The notes: a model not told the origin generated them from the sequence alone. Counted from the first letter of the stretch, positions 16,601 through 26,091 are shown. The stretch: DNA of 53,459 nt from Streptococcus suis (GCF_002964045.1 NZ_POPB01000315.1:1-53459); one strand, 5' to 3'. Numbers and translations are program-made.

Positions 16601-17810
16601 TGAAAAACTCCTTTGTCTTGATGATTGCCTCGACCAACTTATCACAGTCAGCCTTGGTATTGTAAATGTAAAAACTTGCTCGTACAGTAGCAGGCACCTG
16701 CAAATATCTGAGAAGCGGTTGGGCACAATGGTGGCCTGCCCGCACAGCAACACCTTCATAGTCCAGAGCAGTTGCTACATCGTGTGGATGCAAGTCGTCC
16801 AAGTTAAAGGCAATAACTCCCGTCCGCTTGGACAGGTCCTGACTACCATAAATGGTCAAGCCTGGAATAGCCTGCAATTTTGGAAAGACATAGTCAACCA
16901 GCTCTGCCTCGTGGGCCTGGATAGCGTCCATACCAATTTCGGTCAGGTAATCAATGGCTGCTCCCAGACCAATGGCACCTGCAATATTGGGCGTTCCTGC
17001 CTCAAACTTCCAAGGCAATTCCTTCCAAGTGGCTGACTGCTCATAGACAAAGTCAATCATCTCACCGCCGAATTCAACTGGCGACATGAGATTGAGCAAT
17101 TCTTCCTTGCCGTAGAGAACGCCAATTCCTGTCGGTCCTAACATTTTATGACCCGAAAAGGCATAGAAATCCACGTCTAATTCTTGCACGTTGACGGCCA
17201 TGTGGGGAACTGACTGTGCTCCGTCCACCACCAAGTAGGCACCGACTTGATGCACCAGCTCTGCTATTTCCCCAATAGGAACCACGCCACCTAGGACATT
17301 GGATACGTGAGCTAGAGAGACGAACTTGGTCTTTTCGGAGAGCATGGACTTGAGGCTGTCCACATCCAACTCGCCATCTTTTAGGGTTACATAGCGGAGC
17401 TTGGCACCTGTTTGCTGACAGGCTTGCTGCCAAGGGATGATATTGGAGTGGTGCTCTTGCACCGAGATAATCACTTCCTGGTCTGGCTGGAGAACTTCCT
17501 TAGCAAACCGGGACACCCAGTTGAGACTGGTGGTCGTTCCTCTGGTGAAGAGGATTTCCTTGCTAGACTTGGCCTGGATAAAATCAGCCACCTTCTGCCG
17601 AGCCGCCTCATAGCGAGCCGTTGCCCGTTCCGAAAGGGTGTGAACGCCACGGTGAACATTGGCATTGTCCTTCTGGTAATAATCCGCCAGCACATCTAGT
17701 ACCTGCTGCGGTTTTTGAGTGGTCGCCGCATTGTCCAAATAGACCAGCGGCTCATCGTTAACAACTTGGTCTAAGATTGAAAAATCCTTGCGAATGCGTT
17801 CCAAATCCAT
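16587..17810 (-). CDS. sufS: cysteine desulfurase SufS
   Basis: PLP enzyme that takes sulfur from L-cysteine for Fe-S clusters. The 407-residue, group II NifS-like protein has the PLP lysine K222 in SGHKMLGPTG, H120-H121 near the cofactor and the persulfide cysteine C362 in RAGHHCAQP. Its gene follows sufD by three bases and overlaps sufU, so SufS and SufU are made together. Confidence 0.95.
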   Translation of the reverse strand: MDLERIRKDFSILDQVVNDEPLVYLDNAATTQKPQQVLDVLADYYQKDNANVHRGVHTLSERATARYEAARQKVADFIQAKSSKEILFTRGTTTSLNWVSRFAKEVLQPDQEVIISVQEHHSNIIPWQQACQQTGAKLRYVTLKDGELDVDSLKSMLSEKTKFVSLAHVSNVLGGVVPIGEIAELVHQVGAYLVVDGAQSVPHMAVNVQELDVDFYAFSGHKMLGPTGIGVLYGKEELLNLMSPVEFGGEMIDFVYEQSATWKELPWKFEAGTPNIAGAIGLGAAIDYLTEIGMDAIQAHEAELVDYVFPKLQAIPGLTIYGSQDLSKRTGVIAFNLDDLHPHDVATALDYEGVAVRAGHHCAQPLLRYLQVPATVRASFYIYNTKADCDKLVEAIIKTKEFFNGPI

Positions 17811-17813
17811 ATC

Positions 17814-19076
17814 TTATCTCTTTGTTAGTTTTTCTTCAATGACGGCAATCAGTTGGTCACGGACTTCCTTAACAGGAATTTCTGTGATAACAGATCCTAG
17901 GAAACCTCGAATAACCAGCCGCTCAGCAGTTGCTCGGTCTAGGCCACGACTCATAAGGTAGTACATGTCTTCTGGAGCCACCTGACCGATTGAGGCTGCG
18001 TGTCCAGCTGTGACCTCATTCTCATCGATAAGGAGAATTGGGTTAGCATCTGAGCGAGCCTTGTCAGACAGCATGAGGACACGGCTTTCCTGCTGGGCAT
18101 CCGCACCTTTAGCACCACGAACAATGTGTCCGATACCATTAAACGTCAAGGTTCCACTTTCTAAGATAACCCCATGTTGCAGGATGTGACCAACCGAATT
18201 ATGTCCATAGTTGGTCACGCGCGTATCCACACCTTGGACCTGACGACCTGATGACAGTCCGACAACCTTGAGGTTGGCATGGCTGCCGTTTCCTTTCAAT
18301 TCGCTGTCCAAATCGGCAACCACATTTCCTTCGTTGAGCAGACCAATCGCCCAGTCAATCGTTGCATCGTTTCCGAGATAGCCGCGACGGTTGAGGTAGG
18401 TATCCAAATGCTTGCCAAGGCGGTCAATAGCCGCAAACTTGATTTGGCTACCAGCAAGGGCGATTACTTCCACGACAATATTGGCTGAAGTTGCAACTGC
18501 TCCATCTCCCAAACTTTCAAAACGCTCTAGGTAATTAAGCTTGGCATTTTTTTCAGCGATGATGAGGACGCGTTTGTTAAAGGCAACTGGACTAGTGCTG
18601 TCTTGGTAGAAAAGGGCCTCAACGGGCTGGTCGATTTCAACATTATCTGGTACGTAGAGGACCGCTGTTGCGTTAAAATAAGCTGTGTTGTAGGCTGCTA
18701 ATTTGTGCTCGTCGTAGGCTACGGCAGCGCCGATGTATTTTTCAAGCACATCTGGAATGATGTCCATAGCCGATGCGAAGTCTGTAAAGACCACACCTTT
18801 TTCTACTAGGTCAACCGGCAACTGCTCTAGAACCGTTTGGCTGCCAACCTGTACCAACATAGGATTGTCACCGATAGCAGTAAAATCTGGAACAGCCCCG
18901 ATTTCATCATTTGTGGCTAGGCTTCCGTCACCCAAATTCCAACGATGAAACTTGACCCGCTCGATAACCGGCAAGTCCAGCTCTGCTATTTTGTCAAAAG
19001 CCTTAAGACGCAGGTCTGTCAACCAAGTTGGTTCTGCCTGCAAGGCTGAAAATTCTTGAATCTTTTCTTTGGTCAT
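17814..19076 (-). CDS. sufD: Fe-S cluster assembly protein SufD
   Basis: Partner of SufB and SufC in the scaffold complex. The 420-residue protein starts MTKEKIQEFSALQAEPTWL and shows the SufB/SufD beta-helix domain and the C-terminal family segment (DEHEVTAGHAASIGQVAPED-like, then [16 protein letters not shown]). The open frame continues to 19199, but that part overlaps sufC; GGAGG lies just before the ATG at 19076 and this length matches streptococcal SufD. Confidence 0.92.
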   Translation of the reverse strand: MTKEKIQEFSALQAEPTWLTDLRLKAFDKIAELDLPVIERVKFHRWNLGDGSLATNDEIGAVPDFTAIGDNPMLVQVGSQTVLEQLPVDLVEKGVVFTDFASAMDIIPDVLEKYIGAAVAYDEHKLAAYNTAYFNATAVLYVPDNVEIDQPVEALFYQDSTSPVAFNKRVLIIAEKNAKLNYLERFESLGDGAVATSANIVVEVIALAGSQIKFAAIDRLGKHLDTYLNRRGYLGNDATIDWAIGLLNEGNVVADLDSELKGNGSHANLKVVGLSSGRQVQGVDTRVTNYGHNSVGHILQHGVILESGTLTFNGIGHIVRGAKGADAQQESRVLMLSDKARSDANPILLIDENEVTAGHAASIGQVAPEDMYYLMSRGLDRATAERLVIRGFLGSVITEIPVKEVRDQLIAVIEEKLTKR

Positions 19077-19092
19077 AGCTTCCTCCAAAGAC

Positions 19093-19866
19093 TTAAATGT
19101 CATCTTCTTTGTAGTCGATGCCAAGCTCAGCTGCAACTTGGACATAACCTTCTTTTTCCAAGCGTTGTGCCAATTCTGGTCCGCCTGAAAGCACGACACG
19201 ACCTTCCATCATGACATGGACAACATCAGGAGTGATATAGTTGAGCAAGCGTTGGTAGTGGGTGATAATCATGGCACCAAAGCCTTCACCACGCATAGCA
19301 TTAATTCCTTTTGACACGACTTTAAGGGCATCGATGTCCAAACCTGAGTCAATCTCATCAAGAAGGGCAAAAGTTGGTTCCAACATGAGTAATTGCAGAA
19401 TCTCATTGCGTTTTTTCTCACCACCTGAGAAACCTTCGTTGAGGTAACGCTCTGCCATTTCCTCCTTCATGTTGAGGAGTTCCATTTTTTCATCCAACTT
19501 AGTAATGAAGTCACGGACAGAAATCTTGTCTTCATCTTCCTTACCAGCATTCATAGCGGCACGGAGGAACTCTGCATTAGTAATACCTGGAATTTCTGAC
19601 GGGTATTGCATAGCCAAGAAAAGACCCATACGGGCACGTTCATCGACTTCTAATTCCAAGATGTTGACACCGTCAAAGAGAACTTCCCCTTGGGTCACTT
19701 CGTAGCTTGGATTGCCCATGATGGCTGCTGAAAGGGTGGATTTTCCTGTTCCGTTCGGTCCCATGATGGCTGCAATTTCACCTGTTTTAAGGGTCAAGTT
19801 GACGCCTTTTAAGATTTCTTTGCCTTCGATTTCCACATGAAGGTCTTTGATTTCTAATACTGACAT
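19093..19866 (-). CDS. sufC: Fe-S assembly ATPase SufC
   Basis: ABC-type ATPase that drives the SufBCD scaffold; not a membrane transporter. In the 257 residues, Walker A is GPNGTGKST at 36-44, the signature FSGGEKKR lies near 147-154, Walker B ALLDEIDSGLD near 165-175 and the switch histidine in IITHYQRLL near 204. The start has AAGGAG upstream. It heads the operon sufC-D-S-U-B; a -10 element lies about 30 bases before the ATG, immediately behind the rgpG/tagO terminator. Confidence 0.95.
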   Translation of the reverse strand: MSVLEIKDLHVEIEGKEILKGVNLTLKTGEIAAIMGPNGTGKSTLSAAIMGNPSYEVTQGEVLFDGVNILELEVDERARMGLFLAMQYPSEIPGITNAEFLRAAMNAGKEDEDKISVRDFITKLDEKMELLNMKEEMAERYLNEGFSGGEKKRNEILQLLMLEPTFALLDEIDSGLDIDALKVVSKGINAMRGEGFGAMIITHYQRLLNYITPDVVHVMMEGRVVLSGGPELAQRLEKEGYVQVAAELGIDYKEDDI

Positions 19867-19895
19867 GTCGGTCTCCTTTATTTATTATCTTTTTC

Positions 19896-19924
19896 ATTAT
19901 ATCAAAAAAAGAGCCTGACGGCTC
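19896..19924 (-). promoter_or_regulatory. suf operon promoter fused to the upstream terminator
   Basis: Minus strand TATAAT (19896-19901) begins two bases after the T-run of the terminator GAGCC-GTCA-GGCTC (19911-19924). The -35 position would fall inside that hairpin and reads poorly (GAGCCG). The terminator ends the rgpG/tagO transcript and the -10 starts suf. Confidence 0.5.
19904..19924 (-). terminator. terminator of rgpG/tagO
   Basis: On the minus strand GAGCC, a four-base loop, GGCTC and seven T. It lies about 22 bases after the stop of the gene at 19946. Confidence 0.75.
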
Positions 19925-19945
19925 TTATCTTGTTTAGAAAGATTC

Positions 19946-21130
19946 TTATTTTCTTTTTTTTGAATGGCGACAAATAGCCCGCTTTTCTTTTAAACTAGCA
20001 ATCGATTCTTGCCGGTAACTGCTATTACCAATGAAGCGAAGGACATTTAACAATGGGGTACGATTTTCACCAAAAATACCAATCAATTCACATAAGACTT
20101 CCACACCAAGTCCCATGGTTAACACCAAGAGAACTCCACCTACACGACTGGAAACATTGAGCAGGAGAGATGTCAGGGAGAATATGAAGGAAATGGCGTA
20201 AATAACCAAGACCGTTCCTCTATGTGTCAATCCTAAGGATAACAAACGGTGGTGGAGGTGCATCCGATCCGCTTCAGAAATCTTTTGACCAGATAACTTC
20301 CGACGAATAATGGCCATAACCGTATCTGTAATCGGAACTCCAAGGATAATCATTGGAGTTACCACTGCCACAGCCGTAGAATTTTTCAAGCCTTGAAGAG
20401 ATAAAACACCGATCATAAAGCCAATAAACAGGGCACCGGTATCACCTAGATAGATAATGGCTGGATTATAATTATAAGGTAGAAAGCCTATAATAGCTGC
20501 TACCAGAATAAAAATAGTCAAGGTCAAAAAGATATTGCTATCATGTAGGAAAAAGTAGGAAACAATTCCCATGGTCGTCAAGGAAATAATAGACACCCCT
20601 GAAACCAGACCATCTAAGCCGTCAATCAAATTAACAGCATTTGTAATGGCAACAATCCACAGAACAGTTAGAAAAAAGGAAAGCCAAGTCGGAAAGATAA
20701 TAAAGGGTCCACCAAATGGAATCTTAAAACTATCAAAATGAAATTCCGTAAAAAACCAAATGACGGAAGCGGCAATGACAATACCAAGCATTTTGGGAGC
20801 CGGAGTCAATTCCTTCACATCATCGATGAAACCAGTAACGACAATAATCGTTGAGGCTACCACGAGTGGCAAAATGTAGTCAAAATAAGTCCCGTGAAAA
20901 TTTACATGGGTCACAATACCTGGCAGGAACCATAAGGCAGCTAAGGTAAAGGCAATAAAAATGGCGAGCCCACCTGCCGATGGCATAGGTACTTTATTGA
21001 TACGACGAGCATTGGGATTATCCACTGCTCTGACTTTAAAGGATAGAAAACGTACCAAGGGAGTTGCAATCGCTGAAATGACCATGGTCGTAATAATGAC
21101 CATGATATATTTTAATGCGAAAGGAATCAT
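19946..21130 (-). CDS. rgpG: undecaprenyl-phosphate GlcNAc-1-phosphate transferase (RgpG/TagO/WecA type)
   Basis: Polytopic membrane enzyme (394 residues, about ten or eleven spans) that puts GlcNAc-1-P on undecaprenyl phosphate to start wall polysaccharide synthesis. MraY-superfamily motifs are present: DNPNARRINKVPMPSAGG (about 37-54), the aspartate pair in TGFIDDVKEL (near 99-108), NAVNLIDGLDGLVSG near 164-178, and the histidine motif DRMHLHHRL near 287-295. The order mecA - this gene - sufC matches the streptococcal rgpG locus, so a role in the rhamnose-rich wall polymer is likely. The start overlaps the mecA stop. Confidence 0.88.
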   Translation of the reverse strand: MIPFALKYIMVIITTMVISAIATPLVRFLSFKVRAVDNPNARRINKVPMPSAGGLAIFIAFTLAALWFLPGIVTHVNFHGTYFDYILPLVVASTIIVVTGFIDDVKELTPAPKMLGIVIAASVIWFFTEFHFDSFKIPFGGPFIIFPTWLSFFLTVLWIVAITNAVNLIDGLDGLVSGVSIISLTTMGIVSYFFLHDSNIFLTLTIFILVAAIIGFLPYNYNPAIIYLGDTGALFIGFMIGVLSLQGLKNSTAVAVVTPMIILGVPITDTVMAIIRRKLSGQKISEADRMHLHHRLLSLGLTHRGTVLVIYAISFIFSLTSLLLNVSSRVGGVLLVLTMGLGVEVLCELIGIFGENRTPLLNVLRFIGNSSYRQESIASLKEKRAICRHSKKRK

Positions 21131-21849
21131 TACACAGAAACCTTTCTAAGCTCGTCTATGGCGGCAATTGGCACAAGCACATGCCCATGTTCCTGAAGAT
21201 ATGGTCGCGTTAGTTTACTATCGTTTGTAAACTCCAACATCCTAGATAATAAATATTCTGGATAACGCTTTGAACGATGCTCCGTATTGATCAAAACAGT
21301 CATATAATAGCGCTTGTCCAATTTATATAGTTCTGACTCTTCTATTGAATAGTCAATCGTACGAACAAAAGTTAAGACCTCTTCAAAATCATCAAATTCT
21401 AAAATATAGTAAATATAGCGTTCCTGAACTTCTTCTTCCGCCTCTTCTGCTTCTTCAACTTCTTCTAAATGACGGATAGAAGCACTATCAGCAGAACTTT
21501 TCTCACGAACTGTTTGCTCCAAACTCTTGAAAAATTCATCTGGACTCATGCTAGAAATATCTCCAAAATCCGACAAATCTGTAAACTCATCAAAATTCAA
21601 ATTTTGATCCAAATCAGACTTGGTCACAAAAATGTCAACGCGATCTGGTTTTGGAGTCACACGAAAACTAAGCATTCCACTTTCACGGAAAGTCAATGGT
21701 AATTCTAATTCATCTAGAACTGTATAGAAAAATTCCTCTGTTTTTTCTTGAGGAATCAAAAAATCCGCAAGCTCCATCCCTCTTTCTTCTAAATCGTCTA
21801 ATTTAATAGTGATTTTCAAAGTTGAATCACTAATTTGTTTTACTTTCAT
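21130..21849 (-). CDS. mecA: adaptor protein MecA
   Basis: ClpC/ClpP adaptor that, in streptococci, feeds proteins such as the competence factor ComX to degradation. The 239 residues begin with the typical N-terminal substrate domain (MKVKQISDSTLKITI, then LEERGMELADFL), followed by an acidic, glutamate-rich linker near 115-140 (EEVEEAEEAEEEV) and the C-terminal ClpC-binding domain from about 145. The ribosome binding site is AGAGGT. A good promoter lies 100 bases upstream, leaving a long leader; the gene overlaps rgpG/tagO by one base. Confidence 0.92.
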   Translation of the reverse strand: MKVKQISDSTLKITIKLDDLEERGMELADFLIPQEKTEEFFYTVLDELELPLTFRESGMLSFRVTPKPDRVDIFVTKSDLDQNLNFDEFTDLSDFGDISSMSPDEFFKSLEQTVREKSSADSASIRHLEEVEEAEEAEEEVQERYIYYILEFDDFEEVLTFVRTIDYSIEESELYKLDKRYYMTVLINTEHRSKRYPEYLLSRMLEFTNDSKLTRPYLQEHGHVLVPIAAIDELRKVSV

Positions 21850-21949
21850 ATAATACCTCTTACAATGAAACGTTTTCTAAGAACCTGAACTGTGAATCCA
21901 GTTTCTAAATTTTACCATTCATTTTCAATTCACATACATATCTCTTTCC

Positions 21950-21978
21950 ATTATACTAAATGACAGCTTGAAAGACAA
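21950..21978 (-). promoter_or_regulatory. promoter of mecA
   Basis: Minus strand TTGTCT (21973-21978), 17 bases, TATAAT (21950-21955). It directly follows the uppP terminator. The leader is about 95 bases and can fold into an imperfect stem. Confidence 0.65.
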
Positions 21979-22000
21979 AAGAAAAGCAGGTTACCCTGCT
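21976..22000 (-). terminator. terminator of uppP
   Basis: AGCAGG (21985-21990) pairs with CCTGCT (21995-22000) over a four-base loop; on the minus strand it is followed by TTTCTTTTG. It starts right after the uppP stop. Confidence 0.7.
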
Positions 22001-22001
22001 C

Positions 22002-22838
22002 TTAGAACAAAAAAGTTACAAAGGAGTAGACTAGCAAAATCGCTCCCAAAATAATCCGGTAATAACCAAAGATTGTGAAATCATTTTTCTTAACAAAGTC
22101 CGTCAAGAAGCGAATAACGACCAGAGAAACGAGATAGGCTGTTAAACTTGCTGCTAGTAAAATGAAAATCTGATCCAGGGTCAAACTATTTCCATCCAAG
22201 AAATACTTAACTGCCTTTAAGCCACTGTAACCAAACATAGTTGGGATTCCAAGGAAGAAAGTAAAATCAGCTGCAACAGTACGGCTAGTACCTAAAATGA
22301 TCGCTCCTAGGATAGTTGCCCCAGATCGACTCGTACCAGGAACGATACTTAAGACCTGGAAGCAACCAATCAAAAAAGCAGTCTTGTAAGACATCTTGTT
22401 CAGGTCAGTCACCTGTGGTGCCACATCTCTATTTCGATTCTCAATCCAGATAAAGGCAATACCATAGACAATTAAGGCAATCGCAATCGGTACCATAAAG
22501 TTAAAATGTGCTTCAAACCAACTGTCCAAAGGTACAGCGATAATAATGGAAGGAATACAAGCGATGACAACCTTTGCCCAGAGTTGCCAAGTTAATTGCA
22601 CTTCTCTCTTAGTTTTACCAGGCTGAAAGGGATTCAACTTATTGAAATAAATAGTCATAACTGCTAGGATTGCCCCCAATTGAATGACAATATTAAACAT
22701 TTCAACAAAACTTGCGCTTTGATTGAGTTTTACAAATTCTTGCACTAGAATCAAATGTCCCGTTGAAGAAACCGGCAACCATTCCGTTACCCCCTCAATA
22801 ATTCCTAAGAATATGGCTTTCAACAATTCTAAAAACAT
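22002..22838 (-). CDS. uppP: undecaprenyl-diphosphatase UppP (BacA)
   Basis: Recycles the lipid carrier undecaprenyl pyrophosphate to the monophosphate for wall synthesis; overexpression gives bacitracin tolerance. The 278-residue membrane protein has both catalytic motifs: [14 protein letters not shown] near 14-27 and [10 protein letters not shown] near 165-174. The open frame goes to 22901, but AAGGAG lies just before the ATG at 22838 and the family begins with [15 protein letters not shown]. The promoter has an extended -10 and diverges from glnP. Confidence 0.93.
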   Translation of the reverse strand: MFLELLKAIFLGIIEGVTEWLPVSSTGHLILVQEFVKLNQSASFVEMFNIVIQLGAILAVMTIYFNKLNPFQPGKTKREVQLTWQLWAKVVIACIPSIIIAVPLDSWFEAHFNFMVPIAIALIVYGIAFIWIENRNRDVAPQVTDLNKMSYKTAFLIGCFQVLSIVPGTSRSGATILGAIILGTSRTVAADFTFFLGIPTMFGYSGLKAVKYFLDGNSLTLDQIFILLAASLTAYLVSLVVIRFLTDFVKKNDFTIFGYYRIILGAILLVYSFVTFLF

Positions 22839-22866
22839 AAAAAGCTCCTTTTTATCAATTCTCACT

Positions 22867-22872
22867 ATTATA
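22867..22872 (-). promoter_or_regulatory. extended -10 of uppP
   Basis: Minus strand TGGTATAAT about 30 bases before the uppP ATG; no convincing -35. The glnP promoter starts 42 bases further on in the other direction. Confidence 0.5.
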
Positions 22873-22913
22873 CCATAAAAAATAACAAAATGATAGTTCA
22901 AGGATATTGAAAT

Positions 22914-22943
22914 TTGTCAGAATTTTTAATAAAATGGTGTAAT
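22914..22943 (+). promoter_or_regulatory. promoter of glnPQ
   Basis: TTGTCA (22914-22919), 18 bases ending TGG, TGTAAT (22938-22943). The ribosome binding site AAGGAG follows near 22954, before the ATG at 22965. Confidence 0.6.
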
Positions 22944-22964
22944 ACTATTTAATAAGGAGTCATT

Positions 22965-24530
22965 ATGAAACATAAACTTAGTATCTTTCTGCTAAGTCTT
23001 CTTGCCGTCTTTTCCATGGTAACAGGCGTAAAAGCAGATGAATACCTCCGGGTTGGTATGGAGGCTGCTTACGCACCTTTCAACTGGACCCAGGAGGATG
23101 ACAGCAACGGTGCTGTTCCTATTGAAGGAACCAACCAGTACGCCAACGGTTATGACGTTCAAGTTGCTAAGAAAATTGCTGAAGCATTGGACAAAGAACT
23201 ACTGGTTGTCAAAACCAAATGGGAAGGTCTAGTCCCTGCCTTAACCTCTGGAAAAATCGATATGATTATTGCGGGCATGAGCCCAACTGAAGAACGTAAA
23301 AAGGAAATTGCATTCTCAGATAGCTACTACACTTCCATACCTACTCTGGTTGTTCGTTCTGATAGTCAGTATGCAAACGCAACTAGTCTTGCTGACTTTT
23401 CCGGAGCAAAAATTACCGCCCAACAAGGTGTCTACCTTTATGATTTGATTGATCAAATTCAAGGAGCCAACAAGCAGACAGCCATGGGAGACTTTTCTCA
23501 GATTCGTCAAGCCTTAGAATCAGGTATCATTGATGCCTATGTTTCTGAACGTCCAGAAGCTCGTACTGCAGAAGCTGCCAACTCCGTCTTTAAAATGGTT
23601 GAGCTAACTGAAGGATTTGAAACCAATGCCGAAGACGTGACTATTGCAGTTGGCATGCGAAAAGACGATACTCGAATCACTCAAGTCAACGAAGTCCTCG
23701 CAGGATTTTCTGAAGAAGATCAAATTGCCCTCATGGATAATATGATTGAAAATCAACCTGTCGAAGAAGCTAGCGAAGGAGAAACACCTAATTTCTTCGT
23801 TCAAGTTTGGAATATTCTTGTCAACAACTGGCAACAATTACTTCGAGGAACAGGTATGACCTTGCTCATTTCCATCCTTGGAACAATTATTGGTACTGCT
23901 ATTGGTCTCCTTATCGGAGTCTTCCGTACCGCTCCAAAAGCAGCCAACAAGGCTCTTGCAATCGGTCAAAAAGTTATCGGTTGGTTCATCAACATCTATA
24001 TCGAAATTTTCCGTGGTACTCCAATGATTGTACAATCCATGGTTATCTACTACGGTACTGCCCAAGCTTTTGGCCTCAACCTTGACCGTACCCTTGCTGC
24101 CATCTTCATCGTATCCATCAATACTGGTGCTTACATGAGTGAGATTGTTCGCGGTGGTATCTTCGCCGTTGATAAGGGACAATTTGAAGCCGCAACAGCT
24201 CTTGGATTTACCCACAACCAAACCATGCGCAAGATTGTCTTGCCACAGGTTATTCGTAACATCCTTCCAGCAACTGGTAACGAGTTTGTCATTAACATCA
24301 AGGATACATCTGTATTGAACGTTATCTCCGTCGTAGAATTATACTTCTCAGGAAATACTGTGGCAACACAAACCTACCAATATTTCCAAACCTTTACTGT
24401 CATTGCTATCATTTACTTTATCTTGACCTTCACTGTGACCCGCATCTTGCGTGCAGTTGAAAAACGCTTTGACACAGACACCTACACAACCGGTGCCAAC
24501 CAAATGCAAATCGAGGTGCCTCATGACTAA
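22965..24530 (+). CDS. glnP: glutamine-type ABC transporter, fused substrate-binding and permease protein
   Basis: Imports a polar amino acid, most likely glutamine or glutamate, with GlnQ. The 521 residues comprise a signal peptide (about 1-24, ending VKADEY), one SBP family 3 domain (about 26-265, starting [15 protein letters not shown]), a linker, and a permease domain (about 285-510) with the EAA loop [21 protein letters not shown]. Fused proteins of this kind are common in Lactobacillales; this one has one binding domain where some relatives have two. The gene overlaps glnQ by eight bases. Confidence 0.88.
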   Translation: MKHKLSIFLLSLLAVFSMVTGVKADEYLRVGMEAAYAPFNWTQEDDSNGAVPIEGTNQYANGYDVQVAKKIAEALDKELLVVKTKWEGLVPALTSGKIDMIIAGMSPTEERKKEIAFSDSYYTSIPTLVVRSDSQYANATSLADFSGAKITAQQGVYLYDLIDQIQGANKQTAMGDFSQIRQALESGIIDAYVSERPEARTAEAANSVFKMVELTEGFETNAEDVTIAVGMRKDDTRITQVNEVLAGFSEEDQIALMDNMIENQPVEEASEGETPNFFVQVWNILVNNWQQLLRGTGMTLLISILGTIIGTAIGLLIGVFRTAPKAANKALAIGQKVIGWFINIYIEIFRGTPMIVQSMVIYYGTAQAFGLNLDRTLAAIFIVSINTGAYMSEIVRGGIFAVDKGQFEAATALGFTHNQTMRKIVLPQVIRNILPATGNEFVINIKDTSVLNVISVVELYFSGNTVATQTYQYFQTFTVIAIIYFILTFTVTRILRAVEKRFDTDTYTTGANQMQIEVPHD

Positions 24531-25266
24531 CAACATCATACTTGAAATTAAAAATCTAAAGAAATCCTATGGGCAAAACCAGGTCCTTAAGGATATTTCT
24601 ATCAATGTCGAAAAAGGTGAAGTCATTTCCATTATCGGATCCTCTGGTTCTGGAAAATCTACCTTCCTTCGTTCAATCAACCTTTTGGAAACTCCAACCG
24701 AAGGCAAAATCCTCTATCACGGCCAAGATGTCTTGGCCAAAGGCTATGATTTAACAACCTATCGTGAAAAATTGGGTATGGTTTTCCAATCCTTCAACCT
24801 CTTTAACAACCTTAATGTCTTGGAAAATGCTATTGTAGCACAAACGACTGTATTAAAACGCGATCGTGCAGAAGCTGAAAAAATCGCCAAAGAAAACCTC
24901 AACAAGGTCGGTATGACTGAGCAATACTGGCAAGCCAAACCAAGCCAACTGTCTGGCGGACAAAAACAACGGGTCGCCATTGCTCGTGCACTTTCCGTAG
25001 ACCCAGAAGTCATTCTCTTTGACGAGCCAACCTCTGCTCTTGACCCTGAAATGGTCGGCGAGGTGCTCAAAACCATGCAGGATTTGGCAAAATCTGGCTT
25101 GACTATGATTATCGTTACGCATGAAATGGAATTTGCCCGTGATGTTTCAGACCGTGTCATCTTTATGGATAAGGGTGTCATTGCCGAAGAAGGTAGTCCA
25201 CAGCAAATCTTTGAAAATCCCCAGGAAGAACGGACTCGCGAATTCCTCCAACGTTTCCTTGGATAA
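24523..25266 (+). CDS. glnQ: amino acid ABC transporter ATP-binding protein GlnQ
   Basis: ATPase for the GlnP permease, 247 residues from [17 protein letters not shown]. Walker A is GSSGSGKST near 38-46, the signature LSGGQKQR near 143-150, Walker [13 protein letters not shown] near 160-171, and the switch histidine is in IIVTHEM. The frame is open further upstream, but GAGGTG lies just before this ATG, which overlaps the glnP stop, giving tight coupling. A terminator follows 25 bases after the stop. Confidence 0.92.
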   Translation: MTNNIILEIKNLKKSYGQNQVLKDISINVEKGEVISIIGSSGSGKSTFLRSINLLETPTEGKILYHGQDVLAKGYDLTTYREKLGMVFQSFNLFNNLNVLENAIVAQTTVLKRDRAEAEKIAKENLNKVGMTEQYWQAKPSQLSGGQKQRVAIARALSVDPEVILFDEPTSALDPEMVGEVLKTMQDLAKSGLTMIIVTHEMEFARDVSDRVIFMDKGVIAEEGSPQQIFENPQEERTREFLQRFLG

Positions 25267-25291
25267 CCTTTCAATCCTTTATTCAAATTCA

Positions 25292-25325
25292 AACTTATCA
25301 GCCTTTTTAACTGGTAAGTTTTTTT
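25292..25325 (+). terminator. terminator of glnPQ
   Basis: AACTTATCAG (25292-25301) pairs with CTGGTAAGTT (25311-25320) with one G-T pair, followed by a run of T. The repeat element begins immediately after. Confidence 0.75.
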
Positions 25326-25326
25326 G

Positions 25327-25741
25327 TATTGTCTTTTAGTTTACTTTTGTACTAGGTAACGAGCCGCAGGCATAACTCAATGCTTTCTTATTTCTAGGTG
25401 ACCAGCTGATGTACTTCGCTTTTTTTCAGGCTCAGGTATGAATAGTCCACTGGACTATTCATATCCCCTGACTGTTTGAATCCACTCCACCGGACTATTC
25501 GTATCCCCCAGACTGCTTGAACAGTCAATGAACTGTCCAAGGTTGGAGATAATACTTGCAAAGCAAGTCACTATTACAAAATCAGGCAAGGCGAGTTCAA
25601 ATACTCTAGTGGAGTGTTTGAAGTTGGAAATAAGGAAACGACGTTTCAAACTACCACTCTTTTAATGATAGGCGGTAGGCTAAAAACCTCCACTGGAGCT
25701 TTTCAGTCATCGAAGTAATAAAAGTCAACTAAATGACGATA
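25327..25741. repeat. large MITE-like element carrying a hairpin array (copy 2)
   Basis: About 415 bp with inverted ends: the left reads ATTGTCTTTTAGTTTACTTT and the right complement reads ATCGTCATTTAGTTGACTTT, both followed by T-rich CTTTTRTTAC-like sequence. The inner left end CTAGGTAACGAGC matches copies 1 and 3. The inside holds GAATAGTCC/GGACTATTC (25440-25460), GACTG/CAGTC (25511-25526), ACTTGC/GCAAGT (25554-25568), CAAATACTC/GAGTGTTTG (25598-25620) and GAAAC/GTTTC (25635-25647). The linkers TTGGAGATAA (25543-25552) and TTGGAAATAA (25624-25633) match those near sufB. No gene is present. Confidence 0.65.
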
Positions 25742-25765
25742 AAAAAAGAAGACCAAATGGTCTTC
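25741..25765 (-). terminator. terminator of the small HTH gene
   Basis: GAAGACC (25748-25754) and GGTCTTC (25759-25765) form a stem; on the minus strand TTTTTTT follows. It serves the gene at 25800 and abuts the repeat element. Confidence 0.75.
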
Positions 25766-25799
25766 TCAATAAAGGTTCTAAATAAAACTATTATTTAGA

Positions 25800-26009
25800 T
25801 TAGTTTTCAAATTTCTTGTGGTTTTTATCGTAAAAATCAATCAAACCCAAGGCAGTAGCAAATGAAATGTTGTCAATTTTAGCGCGTCCTTGTGCAAGAG
25901 CGATAACTGACATTTCACGAGCATTCGTTTCCTTGCTGATACGGTAACCAGTAATTTTCTTTTCACGAACCCAGCCAACAACTGCGGCAACTTTTTCGTA
26001 ACTAGTCAT
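25800..26009 (-). CDS. small helix-turn-helix protein of unknown role
   Basis: A 69-residue basic protein. The middle (YRISKETNAREMSVIALAQG, about 22-41) reads as a helix-turn-helix of the Cro/C1 kind, followed by a Leu/Ile-rich helix (FATALGLIDFYDKN), so DNA binding is likely. I do not recognise a named family. It is a single-gene unit with its own promoter (TTGACA, 18 bases, TATACT), an AAAGGGG-type ribosome binding site and a terminator, which argues that it is a real gene. Confidence 0.7.
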   Translation of the reverse strand: MTSYEKVAAVVGWVREKKITGYRISKETNAREMSVIALAQGRAKIDNISFATALGLIDFYDKNHKKFEN

Positions 26010-26042
26010 GAGAAACCCCTTTCCTTTTTATTCGTGCAATTA

Positions 26043-26072
26043 AGTATAATACAGATAAACCTATTTTGTCAA
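26043..26072 (-). promoter_or_regulatory. promoter of the small HTH gene
   Basis: Minus strand TTGACA (26067-26072), 18 bases, TATACT (26043-26048), about 35 bases before the start at 26009. Confidence 0.7.
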
Positions 26073-26091
26073 GCAAATTGTTCGGTTTTTA

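Noticed and set aside
16601..16759. N-terminal extension of sufU (199-residue reading)
   Set aside because: The extra part is the sufS gene read in another frame; the ATG at 16600 has a ribosome binding site and gives the normal SufU length.
19077..19199. N-terminal extension of sufD
   Set aside because: It overlaps sufC; GGAGG lies before the ATG at 19076 and the 420-residue product matches the family.
22911..22926. CodY box at the glnP promoter
   Set aside because: Only 11 of 15 positions match and the sequence is largely the -35 region in AT-rich DNA.
23838..24221. 127-residue minus-strand frame inside glnP
   Set aside because: Shadow of the permease domain; the composition and absence of a ribosome binding site argue against it.
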